Source of the DNA: a bacterium
GTDB lineage: Bacteria; Patescibacteriota; Saccharimonadia; Saccharimonadales; SZUA-47
DNA: 59,905 nucleotides
Assembly: GCA_030427445.1 (NCBI GenBank)
Contig: JAUIBQ010000005.1
Span: forward strand, 1-59,905
Direction: 5' to 3'
Made by a program: the position numbers and the translations under genes. The notes under the pieces are model-generated. The model worked only from the letters and a program-made list of their open reading frames with translations, was not told the DNA's origin and did no database searches. Below, in pieces: positions 29,157 to 39,578 of this stretch; position 1 is the stretch's first letter; every line of letters begins with the position of its first letter.

Positions 29157-31823
29157 ATGAATGTATCCGCTATTGCTACTACTGCATGGCAATTTGCAAA
29201 ACGGTATCGAATAACAATGCTTTTATGGGTTATCGTCGCCCTATTTGGGGCGCTTAGTTACGGGTTTCTCTTAAATCGTGAAGGATTTCCGCCAGTTAAT
29301 CTACCGATAGCAACAGTACAGGGAACGTATTTTGTTAATGATCAAAATAAGGTAGACCAAGACATTGTCGTGCCAATCACGGATGCGCTTGAGACACTAG
29401 ATTCCATTGATAGCTATCAGGCATCAGCGAGATCAAATAGTTATGGAATTTTTATTTTTTTCAAAGACGATGTAGAAGCCGATGATGGTGCAAACCAAGT
29501 AAACAGCGCCATCAAAGAGCTAGCCACACTTCCTGAGGGAGTAGAGTATGCTGTTGAGCCAATTGAGCCAGCTTTGTTTTATGGCGAGTACAATTTGGTA
29601 GCAGCAGTATATGATCAAGAAGACTCATCGTACGAAGATCTACAGACAGTCGCTATGCAGGTTGCAGACGATGTTGCAACAATTGCAGAGGTAGAATCTG
29701 CAGAAGCTATAGAAGTAGTAGAGCAGGTGTCTAGTCCTGGAAGTGAAGAAAGTATTTCACAACAAACATCAATTAATCGTGTTGGAATCAGAGACGGCGA
29801 AAGCTTCACGTATTATCCAGCTGTATCTGTAGGGGTTGTTTCTGCAGAAGGAATTGACGACCTAGATTTATCTGATGGTGTCGCAGCTAAGCTATCTTCT
29901 ATAGACACAGGTAGTGCAAAAACGACGATTACTGCGGACTTCGCTACGACGGTGCGACAGCAAGTTAATTCCCTGCAAAGTAACTTAGTAAGCGGGTTAA
30001 TCGCGGTAATTATAGTCACGCTATTGTTAATCAGCTGGCGTGCTTCAGTTGTTATCGCTCTCTTTATCCCAACAGTACTTGCGGCCACATTTTTAGGTAT
30101 GTTTGCTTTAGGCTATACGCTGAACACCATTACATTGTTTGCAGTTATCCTGACACTCGGATTGTTTGTAGATGATGCTACGATAATTGTCGAAGCACTC
30201 GACGCCGGAAGGAAAAAAGGGCAGTCTCATAAGAAAACTATCAAAGAAGCAGTGGGGCGCGTAGGCGTTGCGTCGCTGGCAGGTTCACTTACAACGATGC
30301 TGGTGTTCGCACCAATGTTATTTGTCGGCGGAATACTAGGTAGTTTTATTAGATTGTTGCCGATCACAGTAATCCTTGCACTAACGATTTCATTCACAGT
30401 ATCAATTGTGCTTGTACCTCTGCTTTCAAGAATCATGGTTTTAAGCTCTTGGAGCGATATATCATTATTTAATCGACTCAGTTTGTTAGTGCCGTTCGAA
30501 AAGAGAGTCGCAGAGTTTGTTGCTAATCTTCCATTGAAGCCTACGAAAAAAGATAAAAAACGAACACTACTTCATATTGGCCTATTTTCTGTGAGTATCG
30601 TGGCTATTTTGGCTGCAGGATTTTTCTCTAGCCAACTAAAGTTTGATATTTTCCCACAACCAAAAGACGGTGATCGCCTACAGGCTTCAGTGACATACCA
30701 AAGAGGCAGTACAATTCAAGCTGCTGAAGAAATCTCAAATGATATAGACGAGATTATTGAAACAACAGTAGGAGGTGATCTTGCTTACGTTACTTATTTA
30801 GAAGCTGATGAGCTATCAGCCACAATCGATATTGGTCTTGTACCATTCTCAACTCGAGACACAACCAGCGTACAGTATGTAGATCAGCTTCAGGAATCAT
30901 TGAGTTCGGTTTCTGGAGCAACCACGCAGGTGAGTCAACTATCTGTTGGGCCACCAGTAGCTGATTACCCATTCCAGATGCGAGTCTATGGTAAAAATCA
31001 GCAAGATGTATTGGACGCCAGTAATGAAATAGCAAGGTATCTACAGGGTCAGCAACTAGAGCTAAGTGGTAAGACAACTACTATTGAAGAAGCAATTGTC
31101 CAAGTAACGGGTGGTATAAATCGCTCGGAGAAAGGGCAATACCAAACAGTACTTGCTCGTGTTGAAAACACAGATCTTAACTCGGCTGCAGTGATGGAGA
31201 TTGAGCAAGTTGTTAAAGACGAATTCAATGACGAACGGCTCGAAGAATTTGGACTAAATGCTAGCCAGTTGGACTTCGATGTTTCGCAAGAAAGCGAAAA
31301 TGCGGATAGCTTCAGCGCAATCGGTGTTGGACTGATCCTAGCGATATTTCTGATGTATATCATACTTGTTTTGTTGTTTAATTCTCTTCTTCAGCCACTC
31401 TTAATCTTAATGGCGGTACCGTTTAGTATGTTTGGTGTGTTCTCTGGATTGTTTGTCACCGATAATCCGATGAGTTTCTTTGTGATGCTTGCGATACTGG
31501 GGTTAGTAGGAATCGTGGTAAATAACTCGATTTTGCTTACAGAGTACGCCAATCAAGAGAAGGCGAGCGGCAGCACAAATCGTGAAGCGATATCTAACGC
31601 TGTTAAAGACCGATTCCGTCCGCTAATAGTCACTACGACAACTACGGTGTTCGCCCTTCTTCCACTTGCGCTTAGTGATCCTTTTTGGCAGGCTCTTGCA
31701 TATACATTGATATTCGGCATTATTTCAAGCACGGTACTGATCATTATTAGTTTCCCGTACTACTACCTAGTGGTTGAATGGATCAGAGATAAAAAGAATA
31801 ATCGCTTTAAGTCTCTACGCTAG
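29157..31823 (+). CDS. efflux RND transporter permease (AcrB/HAE-like)
   Basis: 'EGFPPVNLPIATVQGTY', 'LGLFVDDATIIVEALDAGRKKG', 'GIVVNNSILLTEYANQ', 'RFRPLIVTTTTTVFALLPLAL'. Confidence 0.9.
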   Translation: MNVSAIATTAWQFAKRYRITMLLWVIVALFGALSYGFLLNREGFPPVNLPIATVQGTYFVNDQNKVDQDIVVPITDALETLDSIDSYQASARSNSYGIFIFFKDDVEADDGANQVNSAIKELATLPEGVEYAVEPIEPALFYGEYNLVAAVYDQEDSSYEDLQTVAMQVADDVATIAEVESAEAIEVVEQVSSPGSEESISQQTSINRVGIRDGESFTYYPAVSVGVVSAEGIDDLDLSDGVAAKLSSIDTGSAKTTITADFATTVRQQVNSLQSNLVSGLIAVIIVTLLLISWRASVVIALFIPTVLAATFLGMFALGYTLNTITLFAVILTLGLFVDDATIIVEALDAGRKKGQSHKKTIKEAVGRVGVASLAGSLTTMLVFAPMLFVGGILGSFIRLLPITVILALTISFTVSIVLVPLLSRIMVLSSWSDISLFNRLSLLVPFEKRVAEFVANLPLKPTKKDKKRTLLHIGLFSVSIVAILAAGFFSSQLKFDIFPQPKDGDRLQASVTYQRGSTIQAAEEISNDIDEIIETTVGGDLAYVTYLEADELSATIDIGLVPFSTRDTTSVQYVDQLQESLSSVSGATTQVSQLSVGPPVADYPFQMRVYGKNQQDVLDASNEIARYLQGQQLELSGKTTTIEEAIVQVTGGINRSEKGQYQTVLARVENTDLNSAAVMEIEQVVKDEFNDERLEEFGLNASQLDFDVSQESENADSFSAIGVGLILAIFLMYIILVLLFNSLLQPLLILMAVPFSMFGVFSGLFVTDNPMSFFVMLAILGLVGIVVNNSILLTEYANQEKASGSTNREAISNAVKDRFRPLIVTTTTTVFALLPLALSDPFWQALAYTLIFGIISSTVLIIISFPYYYLVVEWIRDKKNNRFKSLR

Positions 31824-31831
31824 CTGAATTT

Positions 31832-32512
31832 TCACCAGCGAATGGGTTTTTTGCCTTGTTTTTTAAGATAATCGTTTGTTTTACTAAACGGTTTACTCCC
31901 GAAGAACCCACGATGTGCACTTAGAGGTGACGGGTGGGGTGCTTCAAGGATGCAATGCTTCGATTGGTTTATTAGAGGTTTCTTGCTGCGTGCATACGAA
32001 CCCCATAAGATAAACACGACATGCTCGTTTTTTTCTGATATTGTCTGAATGATCTTATCGGTGAATTGCTCCCACCCTTTTTTTTGATGACTTCCGGCTT
32101 GATGGGCACGTACGGTCAGAGTAGCATTTAGCAGTAGAACCCCTTGTGTCGCCCAATCTGATAAATCGCCATCAGTTCTTGTTACTTTTAGGTCATCCTT
32201 TAGTTCCTTGTAGATGTTTCGTAAGCTCGGTGGCAAAGGGAAGTTACTGGGGACTGAGAAACTGAAGCCTTGTGCCTGCGGTTTGCCGTAAACGTCGCTA
32301 TGATAGGGGTCTTGACCTAATATAACAACCGCAACATCGCGTATCGGGCATTCATCTAATGACCTGAAAATATTCTTTGGAAGCGGGTAGACCGTCGTTT
32401 TAGTGTATTCATCTTTAATAAACTCAGTCAGGTTTTTAAAATATTCCTTCTGAAATTCATCACGTAAAGCCTCTTTCCAGCTGTTCTCAAGTACGACGTC
32501 CATACGCTCCAA
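31832..32512 (-). CDS. ung: uracil-DNA glycosylase
   Basis: 'VVILGQDPYHSDVYGKPQAQGFSFSV', 'GVLLLNATLTVRAHQAGSH', 'APHPSPLSAHRGFFGSKPFSKTNDYL'. Confidence 0.96.
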   Translation of the reverse strand: MERMDVVLENSWKEALRDEFQKEYFKNLTEFIKDEYTKTTVYPLPKNIFRSLDECPIRDVAVVILGQDPYHSDVYGKPQAQGFSFSVPSNFPLPPSLRNIYKELKDDLKVTRTDGDLSDWATQGVLLLNATLTVRAHQAGSHQKKGWEQFTDKIIQTISEKNEHVVFILWGSYARSKKPLINQSKHCILEAPHPSPLSAHRGFFGSKPFSKTNDYLKKQGKKPIRW

Positions 32513-32600
32513 TGTACCATAGTCAGTATAAAAAGTTAGCAGCTACATTGAACGTAGCTGCTAACTGAATCAAGGGACGAGCAAGTAGTGTTTAAAAGAG

Positions 32601-33035
32601 CTATCTCATTCTCATACCACCGCCAGGGCCACCCCTACCGCCGCTAAGTCGTAAGTAAGACAGATCAATGCCGTTTTCTTCTGACCAGGTTTCGAGTTCT
32701 GCTTGACGAGATTCGCGTTCAGCTTCCATTTCTTCACGCTTTGTTTCGATTGCAGCTTTCTGATCCTCAGTGATTTCACCCGAGTCTACGAGACTTTGTA
32801 GTTCTTCGCTGTATTCAGCTTCTCTTTCTGCCTGACGTTCTTCTTTTAACTCGTCCATAGCAGTTTGGACTTCTGCTTCATCTACATTCAACTTTTCAGA
32901 CAACGATGAAGTGAACTCGCTGTCATTACTGCTGTGAGCGCTTACGATACCACTAGTTATCCCTAGCGTACCAATCCCAGCTATAGCCACGAGAGCACTC
33001 ATTGTTAATGGTTGTTTTATGCTTTTACTTATCAT
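32601..33035 (-). CDS. secreted Glu/Arg-rich helical protein with Gly/Met-rich tail
   Basis: signal peptide 'MSALVAIAGIGTLGITSGIVSAHS'; C-term 'GGRGGPGGGMRMR'. Confidence 0.6.
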   Translation of the reverse strand: MISKSIKQPLTMSALVAIAGIGTLGITSGIVSAHSSNDSEFTSSLSEKLNVDEAEVQTAMDELKEERQAEREAEYSEELQSLVDSGEITEDQKAAIETKREEMEAERESRQAELETWSEENGIDLSYLRLSGGRGGPGGGMRMR

Positions 33036-33203
33036 TTTTTACTCCTTATAGTTAGTTTTGTAGCTAGTTCTCGTGTGCTGCCATGCCCATGATGGTCAAG
33101 CTCGGGTTCACTACGCGATTAACTATATTAAACGGCTCTTTAAACGAGCTTAAAAGTATTGATTCTTACATTTCGTATCTGTTAGTGTGATACGATTCTA
33201 TGC

Positions 33204-33749
33204 ATGAATATACTCTACGTTCCCGGACTTGGCGAAGGAGCTGTGTTGTCATTTCAGAAAAAGTACATTGCACTACTAAATGTGTTTAGATCGAAACACA
33301 GCAAAATTGCTGTGTTTGAACCTCGTTGGGAAAGCGATGAAAATTTCGAGAAAAAATATAAACGCCTCCTGGAGTTGTACGAAACAATACATCCAACTAT
33401 TGTTGTGGGTCCTAGTGCCGGCGGCGCATTGACTATAACATTATTTGCTGAACATGAAGAGCTCAAAACTGCTTATGTCATATGCGGTAAGCTCCGAGGC
33501 TCAGAAAAGATTGGTGAAGTTTACAACAAACGTGCTCCTGCTTTGATAGATGCGGTAAAGAGAAGTGAGTTCCACTTGAAGAGCGGGATAGGACGAGATA
33601 TACGAAGCTTTGTTTCTAAGCACGATTACGACGGTATTGTAGAAAAAGAAGATATGTTTACAGAAGAAATGCGGCTTACGACTATGCCTGTAGTACAACA
33701 TGGTCGAGCTATTTTATACTGGTTGTTTAGATATTTGCCGGGTGTTTAA
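33204..33749 (+). CDS. alpha/beta-hydrolase-like protein
   Basis: 'MNILYVPGLGEG', 'IVVGPSAGGALTITLFAEH' nucleophile elbow-like. Confidence 0.5.
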   Translation: MNILYVPGLGEGAVLSFQKKYIALLNVFRSKHSKIAVFEPRWESDENFEKKYKRLLELYETIHPTIVVGPSAGGALTITLFAEHEELKTAYVICGKLRGSEKIGEVYNKRAPALIDAVKRSEFHLKSGIGRDIRSFVSKHDYDGIVEKEDMFTEEMRLTTMPVVQHGRAILYWLFRYLPGV

Positions 33750-34012
33750 CGTTTCAGTTTTTCGCGATGAGGACAACCAGCCCAGCAGCATGGACGCCTC
33801 ATACCTTTTTTCATTTTGTCTAATCCAGTGATGATACGCTTTTCTCTAGTTTTTTCTTGTTTTGCAGAAGTTACCCAGCAAATCCACTCATTTCGTGCCA
33901 GTGGGGTAATGTCTTGCCATAGAGTGGTAGCATAATCTTCAGACACTATCGCTTGTCTAAAATCGGCCGGGAGTTTGTGCACAGTCCCGTCGTTAAGCGT
34001 GGAAGTTTTCAT
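33746..34012 (-). CDS. YdeI/OmpD-associated family protein
   Basis: 'DGTVHKLPADFRQAIVSEDYATTLWQDITPLARNEWICWVTSAKQEKTREKRI'. Confidence 0.75.
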   Translation of the reverse strand: MKTSTLNDGTVHKLPADFRQAIVSEDYATTLWQDITPLARNEWICWVTSAKQEKTREKRIITGLDKMKKGMRRPCCWAGCPHREKLKR

Positions 34013-34033
34013 GGGTAGTAGTATACTACTATT

Positions 34034-35014
34034 CTATTTTGGAAGCGTGACAGAAAATACACTTCCTTTTTTGCCATCACTACTAACATCAAGATGATAG
34101 TTTTTTGAGCGAGCTACTTCTGTAGCTATGGATAACCCTAGTCCATACCCTGATGACTCATTCTCTGTGCGTGAGGTATCGGCTCTATAAAAACGCTCAA
34201 AAACCACTTTCTGTTTATCTTTAGGTATCCCAATGCCTTGATCTTCCACGTGTATAGAGAAAGATTTTTTCGAATCGGTTGAGCTGATAACTACTGTACT
34301 TTTCTTGGGGCTATACTTGAGCGCATTGTCTATGTATATCGAAAGTATCTGAGACAGTGCAGATGGGTGCAGCGTTATAGATGCTGAATCAACTTTTGTT
34401 GTGAATGATATATTTTTTTCTTTTGCTTGCAGCTCAAATGTCTTCACTATTTTATCGACTACCTCACGTATGTCTACTAGTTGAGGAGATTCGTTTGTTT
34501 GCTGGGTGGATAGCTCAAGCAGTGAATTTGTGAGTTGTCTTAATGACTCGACTTGTTTAATGTTTGTGAGTAAAAGTTGTTGTACCTCATCTTTTTTCAG
34601 AGACTTCTTTTTCAGTGCTATTTCGTTCGAAAGTAGTAATGACGTCAGTGGGGTTCGTAGTTCATGTGATGCATCAGAAACAAAACGCTCTTGTTGGCGT
34701 ATCGATGCTTCAATCGGCGAAAGAGTTTTTCGTGCGAGTCCATAAGAAAGCACTGTTCCACCAAGTAATATTGTTAGGTTAAGTAAGGCGAGAGACACTA
34801 TAACTGATTGTTTCGTTTCTCGGTCTCTTCTGTCTATCCGTTCTTGTAGTGAGTCTGGAATACGCTCTGCTTGTAGTGCACGATTTGCTTGAGGTGGAAG
34901 CGGACGATTTAAGCGGTCAGAAACAAGTCCATAAATGATAAAACTAAAGATGATAGACAACGTCATGATGACTGCTAAGTAACTAATGGTTAGTTGTCTT
35001 GTTCTTTTATCCAT
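34034..35014 (-). CDS. sensor histidine kinase
   Basis: 'FVSDASHELRTPLTSLLLS', 'SGYGLGLSIATEVARSKN'. Confidence 0.93.
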   Translation of the reverse strand: MDKRTRQLTISYLAVIMTLSIIFSFIIYGLVSDRLNRPLPPQANRALQAERIPDSLQERIDRRDRETKQSVIVSLALLNLTILLGGTVLSYGLARKTLSPIEASIRQQERFVSDASHELRTPLTSLLLSNEIALKKKSLKKDEVQQLLLTNIKQVESLRQLTNSLLELSTQQTNESPQLVDIREVVDKIVKTFELQAKEKNISFTTKVDSASITLHPSALSQILSIYIDNALKYSPKKSTVVISSTDSKKSFSIHVEDQGIGIPKDKQKVVFERFYRADTSRTENESSGYGLGLSIATEVARSKNYHLDVSSDGKKGSVFSVTLPK

Positions 35015-35016
35015 GC

Positions 35017-35685
35017 TTAATCTTCGATTTTGTATCCAAAGCCAGGAACCGTATGGATCAACGCGTGACCAAAAGGCTTATCTATTTTTTTACGCAAGAA
35101 CATGATAAAGAGTTCAACGTTGTTAGGTAGTACATTCGATTCAAAATTCCATACATGCCCGATAATCGACTCTTTCGTATGAGGTGTATAAGGGTTTCTC
35201 ATTAGAAACTCCAGTAAGGCATACTCTTTTGCTGTTAACTGAATGTCTTTCTTTGCCCGCGAGACTTGTTTCGTTTTTGGATCTAAAGTCAGGTCGGCTA
35301 TTTGTAGTATTTCTTGGCTTTTCTCTGCTGGACGCCTCAACAACGCACGGACTCGTGCTAATAACTCGTCAAAGTTAAATGGTTTCACAACATAGTCATC
35401 TGCGCCTGCATCGAGTCCGTTAACTATATCACTGTGCTGATTCCTCGCAGTAAGCATAATGATTGGAGTCGCTACGTTATCACCTCGAAGTTTTTTACAT
35501 ACATCGACACCGTTCATCTCAGGCAGCATAATATCAAGCAGAATCAAGTCATAATCATGTGATGAGGCGCTCAAGTAGCCATCGTAGCCATCGTACGAAA
35601 CATCAACAGCATATGATTCGTGTTCCAGGCCATCTTTTATCGCATGTGCGATGATTTTATTGTCTTCGACGACAAGTATTCTCAT
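35017..35685 (-). CDS. OmpR-family response regulator
   Basis: 'MRILVVEDNKIIAHAI', 'LILLDIMLPEMNGVDVCKKLR', winged-helix C-term. Confidence 0.94.
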   Translation of the reverse strand: MRILVVEDNKIIAHAIKDGLEHESYAVDVSYDGYDGYLSASSHDYDLILLDIMLPEMNGVDVCKKLRGDNVATPIIMLTARNQHSDIVNGLDAGADDYVVKPFNFDELLARVRALLRRPAEKSQEILQIADLTLDPKTKQVSRAKKDIQLTAKEYALLEFLMRNPYTPHTKESIIGHVWNFESNVLPNNVELFIMFLRKKIDKPFGHALIHTVPGFGYKIED

Positions 35686-35816
35686 AAGTAAAGTATACCT
35701 TTCATGATGGTTCCAAGTATATGCAAGTGTTGCTTTATTTCTGCTTTAAATGTCTTCGGAGGGTGAAGTTGTTATACTTAATAGCATCTAAGCAAGGATA
35801 AGCAGTTAACTTACTA

Positions 35817-37721
35817 ATGCGATTTCTTATCAAATCATTTCGGGGTGTTACGCAAAACAAAAAGCACTTACTAGCTCTTGGCTTGCTTATTGTTTTAGGT
35901 GCTGCAGCATCTTTGTATGTGTTTTATCCACGTACTATCAGTTTTGCTTATGCTGGTGAGTCATGTGTCAACAAACTAACATTACTGCCTTCACATCACT
36001 CATCAGAAAGTGATCATTTTGCTGTTGAGTTCGAGGGTATGGTTACCTTGTTTGATAAACAGATACTCTCTAAAAAAACTTGTATCAAGCCAAAAGTACA
36101 GCCCCAAGAAGGTGTCTATAAAGTCGTTATAACGCCACATTCCTTAAGCATGTACGGTACATATGCGACAGTTGTTGTCGGTAGTGAACCCGAAGTAGAC
36201 CTAAGCAGTATTGCATCACCATTACCCACGAACGACCCTATAGAATTAAAACTTTCAAAACCGGACACGACTTATTCATACACACTGCGAGCAAACAGCA
36301 GCATGGCAGAGTGTAGTACAGAAGTAGACAGTATTCATATAGTATGTGACGCATCCCAGCTTAATTTAGAGCAAGGAAGTAAATATGATATCAGTGTTTC
36401 ACGATACTTTGGAGGTAAAGAATCAAGCATTGAGATTGGTGCTGTTTCTGTCGAGACACTCTCTGCTACGACGATTCGCGAAGCATCCATAGCTAACGAA
36501 GATATCATTTACTCGAAACCGACCAAGTTTAGTTTTACAGCCGATAAAGAACTAGAAGGAGCGGTTGTAAGTTTAGCCACTGTTGATGGCGATGAAGTTC
36601 CTGGCGTGGTGTCTATAGATGGCGAATCGCTGACTTACGACGTAAAGGAAGAGCTAGCACGAGATATGCAGTTCACGATTACAGTTGAGCAAGTGCGCGC
36701 CATTGACGGATCCTCGCTGAGTAACCCATATGTTCTGTCGTTCATGACATCTGGAGGTCCAAAGGTCTTGAGTTCATCTATAAAGTCGTACGGCACGTCT
36801 CCGAATGCTTCGGTATCAATAAAACTAGATCAAGCATTACTGGATACAACGGATATTACAGAGTTAGTCACTGTGAGTGGTGTGCCTGCCCAAGCGAGTT
36901 TTACTGAAGACACAATCTACATTTCATTGAACAACGCTGACCTATGTAGCTTATTCACCATTCAAATTAAGGGTGAGCTTCAAAGCACGTATGAAGTTAC
37001 TTCATTGGTTGAGTGGAGTCAGTCGTCTCGTATCCGGTGTCATTCTATTTCTACAATCGGTTATTCGGTTCGAGGAAGGGCAATCTCAGCTTACAGTTTC
37101 GGGTCAGGAGAGCCGATGTTGTTTATAGGAGCGACACATGGGAATGAGCTCAGCAGTGGCTATCTTATGGATAGGTTCATTGATGACTTAGAAGCAAATG
37201 TTGACGCAATACCTGAGGGCAGGAGGGTGGTAGTGGTACCGCGAGTTAGTCCAGACGGATTTGCTGCTATAACCAGGAGAAATGCTAATAATGTCGATTT
37301 AAACAGAAACTTCCCGACAGCAGATTGGAAAAGCGATGTGACGATGCCTGGTGGAGCTTTAGTTGAAGGTGGGGGTGGAAGCGAACCACTGTCTGAGCCA
37401 GAGAGTAGTGCTATTGCAGACTATACATTGGCACTGCAGCCAAAACTTGTGCTCACCTATCATGCTGTCGCGAATAACGTTATCGCAAATGAAGCAGGTG
37501 TTTCATGGAATGCTGCAGCTAAGTACGCACAGTTAAGCGGCTACCAACATGTTTCTAAGTCCGCAACTGGAGATGTATTTGTTTATGATACGAATGGAGC
37601 TTACGAGGATTGGTTATATGAAAAACATGGGATTGCAGCTTTATTGGTTGAGCTTAGTAGTATGAGTTACTCGCAGTTTGAAAGAAACAAGCCTGCGATG
37701 TGGGCAATGTTGGATTTTTAG
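35817..37721 (+). CDS. secreted M14-family zinc carboxypeptidase with N-terminal Ig-like regions
   Basis: 'FIGATHGNELSSGYLM', 'VPRVSPDGFAAITRRNANNVDLNRNFPTADW', 'LTYHAVANNVI', 'LLVELSSMSYSQFE'. Confidence 0.85.
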   Translation: MRFLIKSFRGVTQNKKHLLALGLLIVLGAAASLYVFYPRTISFAYAGESCVNKLTLLPSHHSSESDHFAVEFEGMVTLFDKQILSKKTCIKPKVQPQEGVYKVVITPHSLSMYGTYATVVVGSEPEVDLSSIASPLPTNDPIELKLSKPDTTYSYTLRANSSMAECSTEVDSIHIVCDASQLNLEQGSKYDISVSRYFGGKESSIEIGAVSVETLSATTIREASIANEDIIYSKPTKFSFTADKELEGAVVSLATVDGDEVPGVVSIDGESLTYDVKEELARDMQFTITVEQVRAIDGSSLSNPYVLSFMTSGGPKVLSSSIKSYGTSPNASVSIKLDQALLDTTDITELVTVSGVPAQASFTEDTIYISLNNADLCSLFTIQIKGELQSTYEVTSLVEWSQSSRIRCHSISTIGYSVRGRAISAYSFGSGEPMLFIGATHGNELSSGYLMDRFIDDLEANVDAIPEGRRVVVVPRVSPDGFAAITRRNANNVDLNRNFPTADWKSDVTMPGGALVEGGGGSEPLSEPESSAIADYTLALQPKLVLTYHAVANNVIANEAGVSWNAAAKYAQLSGYQHVSKSATGDVFVYDTNGAYEDWLYEKHGIAALLVELSSMSYSQFERNKPAMWAMLDF

Positions 37722-37730
37722 CTTAGCTAT

Positions 37731-38486
37731 TTAAATATCAGAAGCTTTGTCTACAAGTGTCGCTTGGATGCGATAGGGCAGAAAGCGCACGAATAGATTA
37801 GTAAGTAGTTTGTTTGAGAAGCCGTGTGTGACCTCGACTTTACCACTCATCATTGCGTCATACCCTAGTTGTGCGACGTCTTTTGGATCGGCTCCTTGAC
37901 TGTGCTGAGGTGCATTTGCCTCCTTGAAAAAAGAGGTCTTTGTAGCTCCTGGATGGAGTGCTGTCACAGTGACACCATACGGTTTCATGCTGTGTGCGAG
38001 TGCACGAGACAAGCTGCGGACGTATGCTTTCGTAGCATAGTATACCGGCTGCTTTGGCCCTGGAAAAAATGAAGCTACGGAAGCTGTGTTGAGTATCTTT
38101 CCGCCTCCTTGTTTTTTGAAGTCTTTGCCAAACAGGTAGCAAAGTTCAGTGAGCGACTGCATATTTAGGTGCATCATGTTCTGGTACGTTTCTAGACTAC
38201 CTTCAAGAAAATCTCCGACATAACCAAACCCTGCGTTGTTCACTAATATTCGGATATTTTTATCTTTCAGGTCAGTGTGTAACTTTTGTGCTGATCTGGG
38301 CTTGGATAGATCTGCAGGATAGATGTCTACAGCTACCCCATATTGCTCTTCCAAAGTCTTGGCTATCTCATCAAGTTCTTTTTTACTGCGCGAGTTTAAT
38401 ACAAGGTCATGGCCCTTAGATGCCATGAGGTTCGCTAGTTCTAAACCGATGCCACTACTTGCTCCGGTGATAAGTGCTTTTTGCAT
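37731..38486 (-). CDS. short-chain dehydrogenase/reductase
   Basis: 'ALITGASSGIGLELANLMASKG', 'LVNNAGFGYVG', 'YYATKAYV'. Confidence 0.93.
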   Translation of the reverse strand: MQKALITGASSGIGLELANLMASKGHDLVLNSRSKKELDEIAKTLEEQYGVAVDIYPADLSKPRSAQKLHTDLKDKNIRILVNNAGFGYVGDFLEGSLETYQNMMHLNMQSLTELCYLFGKDFKKQGGGKILNTASVASFFPGPKQPVYYATKAYVRSLSRALAHSMKPYGVTVTALHPGATKTSFFKEANAPQHSQGADPKDVAQLGYDAMMSGKVEVTHGFSNKLLTNLFVRFLPYRIQATLVDKASDI

Positions 38487-38554
38487 AGTTTCCTCAAATT
38501 AAATACACCCCCAGTATGACATACCAGGGGTGTAGCTTTCAGCGGTTGCTCGAC

Positions 38555-38884
38555 TTAGTAGCGTCCGCGTCGGTCGTTGCCACCGAAGTTACGGTTGCCG
38601 CCACCGTTATTGTCGAAAGAACGACGTGGTCGCTCTTCGCGAGGTCGTGCTTCTGACAGGTTGATTGCTCGTCCGTTAATCTCTTTACCGTTTAGGGTAT
38701 CTAGAGCTTTTTTGCCATCGTCTTCGTCTTCCATTTCGACAAAGCCGAAGCCTTTTGAACGTCCAGATTCGCGATCTTTGATCACGACTGCACTTTTAAC
38801 TGCACCAGCTGATTCGAAAAACTCACGGAGTTCATCATCAGTGACGCTGTAGGCAAGTCCGCCTACGTATAGGTTTTTAGCCAT
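38555..38884 (-). CDS. RRM-type RNA-binding protein
   Basis: 'NLYVGGLAYSVTDDELREFFESAGAV' RNP2 and 'RSKGFGFVEM' RNP1; Arg/Gly-rich tail. Confidence 0.93.
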   Translation of the reverse strand: MAKNLYVGGLAYSVTDDELREFFESAGAVKSAVVIKDRESGRSKGFGFVEMEDEDDGKKALDTLNGKEINGRAINLSEARPREERPRRSFDNNGGGNRNFGGNDRRGRY

Positions 38885-39100
38885 ATACATCCTTAAAATT
38901 AGTTTATGTACGCCTGTTGTTCTCTTATCCTGCTCACGATTGTTGTTAGTACGTATAAACTAATGAACTTACGGAGTGTAATAGTAACTACTTGCAAGCA
39001 GGATTATACCAGAAATTGACTTATTAAGAAAGATAACGAAAATTTTACAAGAATCAATTAAGTAAAATATAGTTTTATAGCTTGCTGTACAATTGCATAT

Positions 39101-39499
39101 ATGAGCAAAGCAACACAGTACTACACTCCAGGAGTTTGTAACATCAATAACGTAGAGTCTGCGTCTCGTAAGAAAATTGCGTATGTATTCTTTGTATTAG
39201 CGTTATTATTTATTCTGCTAAGTATATTATTCGCGTTAAGTTTCTACAGCATTATTATCACTTTTCCTCTCATGTTTATTGCTTCGCTTAATTATCTGCA
39301 AGCTAAAAACAATTTTTGCGTCATGTATGCGAAAAATAACCTTTTTAATTCATCTGAAGCATTTGCAGACACTGAGAAAATCACAGATGAACATGCTATC
39401 AGAGCTGATTCACAGAAATCTCAGAGAATGTATCTACACTCTGCTGGTTTTGCGTTTTTACTGTCACTTGCCCATTTGCTGATACTGTTATCTAGATAA
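39101..39499 (+). CDS. small membrane protein
   Basis: hydrophobic segments; promoter-like AT-rich upstream region. Confidence 0.5.
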   Translation: MSKATQYYTPGVCNINNVESASRKKIAYVFFVLALLFILLSILFALSFYSIIITFPLMFIASLNYLQAKNNFCVMYAKNNLFNSSEAFADTEKITDEHAIRADSQKSQRMYLHSAGFAFLLSLAHLLILLSR

Positions 39500-39578
39500 T
39501 GTAAAACAAGCTTACTTATGTAAAAAGTATTCTATACTACTAAGTTTTTCATACCAGATAAAATGCTATAGTAAGAGT

